Below are positions 9,001 to 12,564 of a DNA stretch of 12,564 nt, in pieces. The notes beneath the pieces were generated by a model that saw only the letters and a program-made list of their open reading frames with translations, ran no database searches and was not told the origin of the DNA. This stretch comes from Bacteroidales bacterium (GTDB taxonomy: Bacteria > Bacteroidota > Bacteroidia > Bacteroidales > JAAUTT01). The DNA lies in assembly GCA_012031335.1 (NCBI GenBank), contig JAAUTT010000044.1, positions 1-12,564 of the forward strand, read 5' to 3'. The position numbers and the translations under genes are program-made. Numbering within the stretch: position 1 is the stretch's first letter; the number at the start of each line of letters is the position of its first letter.

Positions 9001-9406
9001 CGATAATTACTGGCGCCCCGATCGCCCCGATGCCAAATATGAAGTGCCAACCCGAAAGGCCTATTCCCGTACCGTTGCCACAAACAGCAACCTTGTTTAC
9101 GATGCAAGTTTTATAAATATAAGCAATCTTAACTTCGGGTACACGCTGCCTAAAAAATGGGCCGAAACAATAAGATTACAAAATGCCAGAATTTATCTCA
9201 GTATTAGTAATCTTTACATGTTTACAAGTTACCCTGGCTTTAACCCAGAAGTAAATTCAAGCGGGTTAAGTGCATTGTCACAGGGGATCGATCAAAACAC
9301 CTACCCCATTGCACGTACCGTTTCTTTGGGTGTCAATATTACATTTTTAATACTTAAAAAATATGAAAGCTACATGGATATTATTAGGAATAACAGTTTT
9401 ATTTAG
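6038..9406 (+). CDS. susC: SusC/RagA-family TonB-dependent outer-membrane receptor
   Basis: This is the barrel of a SusCD glycan importer in the outer membrane, driven by TonB. The order is: N-terminal hydrophobic export signal (about 19-40), carboxypeptidase-regulatory-like domain (51-125, with GANIVVKGTTIGVMSDADGK), TonB box region DEIVVVGYG (129-137), plug domain (about 144-262, with PLYVVDGMP and IYGARASNGVILVTTKRGK), then the beta-barrel. A Ca-loop-like DVNADGIIDANDQ lies in the C-terminal third, as is common in SusC proteins. The literal frame runs 1122 aa and ends at 9406, but its last 19 residues (LILKKYESYM...) are atypical and overlap the SusD start. Removing one T from the run at 9344-9348 gives SLGVNITF followed by TAA at 9348-9350. 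That is the normal terminal-Phe ending of outer-membrane barrels and leaves about 13 bp to SusD. The glycan cannot be read from the sequence. Confidence 0.95.
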   Translation: MKINSILKWGRYVFPSKKTLLIITISAFFLITNFLITGASNVPNEASQKKIITGTITDITTGEPIIGANIVVKGTTIGVMSDADGKFSIEVPAPDAEIVISYIGYISETLVLKGQNNNIKLAPDITKLDEIVVVGYGTTKKRDISTSIASISSDKLSDRVVTGFNQAIAGKLPGVRVSSTNAAPGGGQSIIIRGIGSINASAAPLYVVDGMPLPDTYNKNEDPINFINTNDIESIEVLKDASATAIYGARASNGVILVTTKRGKKGKPTVNLTASRGVESMMKKMELLSRDEFNQYLEDSRSQAYILEDPYLWDDNRRSWSWNDPYDVRIANWTARNASTNIVGDPKRQRWITVIDEVKNNPNYVDWQDEITRPGVIQEYQLSANGGNESVTYMVSGGYYDQEGLVKSSGYKRFTARANVDLKINKNLKFGINLAPSFETFDRLDRQEGGEGSNSIFWAAITLPPIYTPYDQNGKISYFGTNVTSPYDYNFDSWVNPYSSFQISDISRKMKNITSIYGELTILKGLTFRSEFHSEYSNRIWEYFMPSVVHDRALPYSRSQGSGDRSTRTTWNTQNLLTYTNTFNKHSITSVIGYQSEKIVNRGMVITKYNYMVDELSTLNFSSTLDDLIDGAKTSEYEVSMIGMFGRAMYNYNRKYYLTASVRRDGSSKFGEENRWGIFPSFSLAWRISDEKFMQPLEKVISDMKIRGGWGKVGNSGIGDYQALNRLSLSDYSLGAGTSGTFIAGTSDAGIAYTGLGWESTEDFDIGADIQLFGGRINIEYDYYIRNTTDMLFSVPLMQHSGFSSQVRNTCSMQNKGMEFRINTQILTGAFNWSTDLNLYYNRNKVTNLGPEKNPIYSGPGNVNRTDVDKPLANMWGYVYLGPYRDWEDVKTSPIINANQAAKNRSIPGDPKCADVNADGIIDANDQTTIGNAEPDFVWGINNRFSYRNFDLNIQVNGVQGGQTMAYMFRSVVFGNNQGRSNIPKFYFDNYWRPDRPDAKYEVPTRKAYSRTVATNSNLVYDASFINISNLNFGYTLPKKWAETIRLQNARIYLSISNLYMFTSYPGFNPEVNSSGLSALSQGIDQNTYPIARTVSLGVNITFLILKKYESYMDIIRNNSFI

Positions 9407-10786
9407 TGCTTGTTCCGAAAGTTTTTTGGAACTTACACCAAGGATCAGTTGGTTTCCGAAGCTTTTTATAAAAATGTTGAACAATTAAACCGGGGTGTAA
9501 TAGGGTGCTATGCACCTTTACAATCCACTTATAATGGTGGCGGTTTACCGCTAACTCTCGAAATGATTTCGGACGATGGTATACCCTGGAAAGGAAATAC
9601 CAGCGTAATAAACGATTTTAACAAAACTTTTTCAAGCACGCCAGGAAGTTTATGGACTACATCCTATAACAACATACAGCGATGCAACAGAATGATACAG
9701 GTTATCCGGGAAAAAAGTTATACCGTGCAGGCGGGTGAAGAAACCCTTCCCGATGCTTATGAAGGAGAGGTTCGCTTTATCAGGGCATTGAATTATTTTA
9801 ACCTTGTAAGGATATTTGGAGATGTGCCATTGGTCAACAAACCTTTTTCAGTTCCATCCGAAGCGGTTGGGATTGGACGTACTCCTGTTCAATCTATTTA
9901 CGATGAGATAATCATTCCCGATTTCCGGTTTGCAGCCGAACACTGTCTTTTAAGGAGCGCAATGCAGGCATCAAACCTGGGGAGGGTAACATCTGGTGCC
10001 GGATATACCATGCTTGCCAAAGCCTATTTAACCCTGAAACTATATGCTGAAGCTGAAGAGGCACTGAAGAAAGTTTTAGATTCCAAAGAATATAAATTAC
10101 TGAATAAGCCATCGGATGTTTTTTTGCTCGAAAACTCCAACAGCCCGGAATCGATTTTCGAAGTGCAGTTTGACGAAGCTGCCGAGGATGGAAGTACCTT
10201 CAATAGTTGGATTGGTTGGGAAATTTGGCAGGCATTAAATGTTACCTCCCGCTCCGGGCAGTTAATAATCTCAGGCAACCTTATCAGTGCCTATAAAAAC
10301 AATTCCGACACAGTGCGACTTAACTCATGGCTGGGAGAAAAAGCTTACGATCAGGTGCAAAAGAAATGGATAACCGATGAGCCCTGGTGCAAAAAGCATG
10401 TAACCTATGGTTTGGGCTTGCTTAATGCAGGTAACAATTACACCGTTACCCGGTATGCCGATGTGTTGCTTATGCTTGCCGAAGTTATGGTTATGCAAAA
10501 CAGAAATAGCGAAGCGCTCCCTTATATTAACGAGATTCGTCGCCGTGCTATGGTTCCCGAATACACAGCTGGCCAGCTCACCATAAATACAATTTTGCAT
10601 GAGCGCAGAATGGAGCTCTGTATCGAAGGACACCGGTGGTTCGATTTGTTAAGGACAGGTAAAGCCTTGGAAACTATGAATGCAATCATAAAACCAAAGG
10701 TTGTACCCGAATGGCAATTGCTTTTCCCCATCCCGAACGGCGAAATACAAAAAGATCCAAGTATGGTGCAAAATCCCGGATATTAA
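9363..10786 (+). CDS. susD: SusD/RagB-family glycan-binding lipoprotein, frameshifted near its start
   Basis: This is the surface lipoprotein lid of the SusCD importer. ATG at 9363 opens MKATWILLGITVLFSACSES, a lipoprotein signal with Cys17. That frame shifts at 9440-9441: adding one A changes TPR to TPKDQLVSEAFYKN and joins the long frame, for 474 aa. Without the correction the only start would be internal (9410), with no signal peptide. Family signatures are TPR-like helices (YTMLAKAYLTLKLYAEAEEAL), YTVTRYADVLLMLAEVM, INEIRRRAM, LHERRMELCIEGHRWFDLLR, and the standard C-terminal FPIPNGEIQKDPSMVQNPGY. It follows SusC directly in the same transcript. Confidence 0.93.
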
Positions 10787-10827
10787 AATTCATATCCACG
10801 ATTTCTTAACTTAAAAAATTGAACACT

Positions 10828-11334
10828 ATGAAAATGAAATTATTCCATACGTTTTTTCTCTTTTTCGCAATCATGTTATCCATTTTTTGCGGATGCCAAA
10901 AGGATAGCGAAGTTGAAGCCCCTGAAATAGGCAATATTACCTTCTCTCAAGTTGATGCCTCAACAGGTGCCGAAACCCCGGTGACAGAAATTACATCGAA
11001 GCAGTCTGTTACCATTTTTGTTGAATCTGCCGGCAATCTGTGCACTGTTTGGCCCGCCGGCGACAGGCTTACTATTAAAAGCAAATTGAACAACGCAAAC
11101 GACTCAGTAGACGTGTATAACAATGTTGTCCTTACCCGAAGCGATGACCACAAGGATTATGGACTTGTGGGTGCCAAAGGGCGGCCAATGTCGTTCAGCA
11201 CAGGTGGCTTTTCGCTGAAGTATACTTATGCAAACCCTGGAACCTATACAATAACCATAATTGCCACAAAACATGGGTTTAATTCCACAGAATATAAGCA
11301 AACCTTGGTAAAAAAGGAGGTTGTTGTTAAATAG
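10828..11334 (+). CDS. Small PKD-like lipoprotein in the SusCD operon
   Basis: This 168-aa protein starts at ATG 10828; an in-frame TTG at 10819 lies upstream but precedes no better signal. Residues 1-22 are a hydrophobic lipoprotein signal ending IFCGC, with Cys23 as the probable lipidated residue. The mature part is one beta-rich domain. Its end, FSLKYTYANPGTYTITIIATKHG, resembles the last strands of a PKD domain. It lies 41 bp after susD and before a terminator, the place where SusE-like or surface glycan-binding proteins usually sit, so a role in glycan capture on the cell surface is likely. It is much smaller than typical SusE/SusF proteins and may have a single binding module. The family is not recognised with certainty. 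Confidence 0.82.
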   Translation: MKMKLFHTFFLFFAIMLSIFCGCQKDSEVEAPEIGNITFSQVDASTGAETPVTEITSKQSVTIFVESAGNLCTVWPAGDRLTIKSKLNNANDSVDVYNNVVLTRSDDHKDYGLVGAKGRPMSFSTGGFSLKYTYANPGTYTITIIATKHGFNSTEYKQTLVKKEVVVK

Positions 11335-11346
11335 CCGCTCACAGCT

Positions 11347-11385
11347 TACTCTCCCTTCACTTTATTAATTTTGGAAGGGAGAGTA
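11347..11385 (+). terminator. Strong hairpin terminator after the SusCD operon
   Basis: TACTCTCCCTTC (11347-11358) and GAAGGGAGAGTA (11374-11385) are perfect 12-bp inverse arms around a 15-nt AT-rich loop, starting 12 bp after the lipoprotein stop. A short T-containing tail (TCTTT) follows. The hairpin separates the SusCD unit from the peptidase gene. The U tract is weak, but the stem is the strongest in the window. Confidence 0.75.
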
Positions 11386-11432
11386 TCTTTGGTTATAACT
11401 ATATGTTTTTCAGATTAATCCGACATAAAAAT

Positions 11433-12564
11433 ATGAATATAAAACAGTTACTTTTGGCAATTGGAATATTTTTTAATATTTTCCACCACGTCTGCTTAGC
11501 CCAAGGCATTCTGTCCGGGACAGTTGTTGAGCAAAAATATGTTTCTCTGGTCGTGCAAAATATCCCTGTAAACTCAAGTGTCGATACTTTTGTTATAAAA
11601 CGAATGGAATTTGGACGATATTTAATCCCTTACAGCAATAACCAAAAGTTTATAAAAAACTGTGATCCCGACAAAGCTGCGATTATTTTTAAAGGAACGC
11701 TAAAGCCTGATTCGATGGGATATTTAACTTATAACGACCAACAGGTAAAGCAGAAATATTCGTATGTATATTGGTTGCAGAACAAGCACGGTAAAATATT
11801 AGGCAACCCTGTTTGTTTAAAGCTTCGCGATCCAAAAGTCTGGATGTCGCAACAAAGTATTGAAAAAACTATGGACAGCTTGGTTGCAAAATACCCGAAG
11901 TGGGCCCAAAAAACCACTTTTGGCAAAACGGTAAACAATTTGCCCATAAATGGACTGGTGGTTGGCAACTTAAAAAATGCCCTCCTTTTGGTTGGGTATA
12001 CCCATGCAGGTGAATCGGGTGCTGAATTGCACCTGGCCACCATTGCACAATTGTTGAAGAATAATAAAAAGTATTTCAGAAAAGCGGGGATTATTGTTAT
12101 ACCTGTACTGAATATCGATTCGCGAAACCTCCTGATAAATGGCCAACCCGATTATGTGCGCACCAATGCAAATGGAGTTGACTTAAACCGGAATTTCCCT
12201 GCCAACTGGGAAAAACCCGACAATTCTTATGGAATAAAAACAGACGACCCTAATTCAACAACTTACAGGGGGCCATTTCCAGCTTCCGAACCAGAGACCC
12301 AAACATTGATGTCGGTAATGGAAACATATAAGCCAACTGTATTTTTCGATTATCACTGGATGGGCACAATAACAGGCTGTAATTTGTTATCATATCTCGA
12401 CGACACTGTTATGAAGCTTGAGTTGGAGCTCTACGGAAAACTTTTCCATGACGGTTTTTTTTTCAGACCAAAAAAATTAAACCACCATTTCGCATCGAAA
12501 ACAGCACAAAATCAGGTACCACCCAGCGATATGCCATTACAGTGGCAAAAATACCTGCATTTTC
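11433..12564 (+). CDS. M14-family zinc carboxypeptidase, exported, partial at window end
   Basis: The start ATG 11433 begins MNIKQLLLAIGIFFNIF and a signal peptide ending near CLAQG; an in-frame ATG at 11403 would only add a polar extension. After about 150 residues of uncharacterised N-terminal sequence comes the M14 peptidase domain. Zinc ligands His191 and Glu194 are in THAGESGAE, the substrate-binding DLNRNF is at 250-255, and the third zinc ligand His308 is in FFDYHWMG. The catalytic Glu lies beyond the window. Near 12455-12476 the frame shifts: adding one base to the A7 (12470-12476) or T9 (12455-12463) run gives KIKPPFRIENSTKSGTTQ and AKIPAF, the expected approach to the catalytic Glu. 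As read, the uncorrected frame also stays open to the end. It follows the terminator and is probably a separate transcript. It would trim C-terminal residues or hydrolyse peptide bonds outside the cytoplasm; any link to the glycan genes is not shown. Confidence 0.85.
   Translation, partial: MNIKQLLLAIGIFFNIFHHVCLAQGILSGTVVEQKYVSLVVQNIPVNSSVDTFVIKRMEFGRYLIPYSNNQKFIKNCDPDKAAIIFKGTLKPDSMGYLTYNDQQVKQKYSYVYWLQNKHGKILGNPVCLKLRDPKVWMSQQSIEKTMDSLVAKYPKWAQKTTFGKTVNNLPINGLVVGNLKNALLLVGYTHAGESGAELHLATIAQLLKNNKKYFRKAGIIVIPVLNIDSRNLLINGQPDYVRTNANGVDLNRNFPANWEKPDNSYGIKTDDPNSTTYRGPFPASEPETQTLMSVMETYKPTVFFDYHWMGTITGCNLLSYLDDTVMKLELELYGKLFHDGFFFRPKKLNHHFASKTAQNQVPPSDMPLQWQKYLHF

Noticed and set aside
11388..11409. 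TTTG ... TATGTTTT as a Bacteroidetes promoter for the peptidase gene
   Set aside because: The two elements are only about 10 bp apart, too close for a -33/-7 pair, and the -7 match is imperfect.

Overview
This window looks like part of a carbohydrate-utilization region from a Bacteroidota (Bacteroidetes) genome or metagenome contig. The reasons are a SusC/RagA-SusD pair with its usual small downstream lipoprotein, a Tat-type exported Gfo/Idh oxidoreductase, AT-rich intergenic DNA, and starts without strong Shine-Dalgarno sequences. All confident genes are on the + strand. I saw no tRNA, rRNA, CRISPR array or insertion sequence.

Layout. Positions 1-41 may hold the first codons of a divergent minus-strand gene. 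The gap up to 201 is AT-rich and contains a striking operator-like block at 82-120: a 16-bp dyad plus three CCGTT repeats spaced 11 and 10 bp apart. A tightly packed cluster follows: Gfo/Idh oxidoreductase (202-1626), exported DUF2271-like protein (1639-2341), MFS transporter of the oxalate/formate or monocarboxylate type (2383-3602), GH88-type unsaturated glucuronyl hydrolase (3620-4996), and a xylose-isomerase-like TIM-barrel sugar isomerase/epimerase (4996-5826, overlapping the previous stop by one base). A 211-bp AT-rich gap with a short dyad precedes a second unit: SusC-like TonB-dependent receptor (from 6038), SusD-like lipoprotein (9363-10786), and a small PKD-like lipoprotein (10828-11334). 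A perfect 12-bp inverted repeat (11347-11385) ends that unit. The last gene is an exported M14 zinc carboxypeptidase that runs off the window.

How the genes may work together (inference). SusC/SusD, perhaps helped by the small lipoprotein, would bind and import an oligosaccharide across the outer membrane. The exported Gfo/Idh enzyme could oxidize or rearrange a sugar in the periplasm. The MFS protein would carry a product across the inner membrane. The leaderless GH88 and TIM-barrel enzymes would then process it in the cytoplasm. GH88 points to unsaturated uronic acid ends made by a polysaccharide lyase, but no lyase lies in the window, so the substrate is unresolved.

A major caveat is that six of the nine confident genes (every one except GH88, the TIM-barrel gene and the small lipoprotein) are disturbed by single-base insertions or deletions, eight in total, each assignable to a mononucleotide run. 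Each is restored to a family-typical protein by one base. Sequencing or assembly error is the simplest explanation. I give gene spans for the restored genes where the evidence is strong. I found no convincing undescribed defence or mobile system. The most novel-looking items are the phased operator block, the gene combination of the first cluster, and the small lipoprotein.
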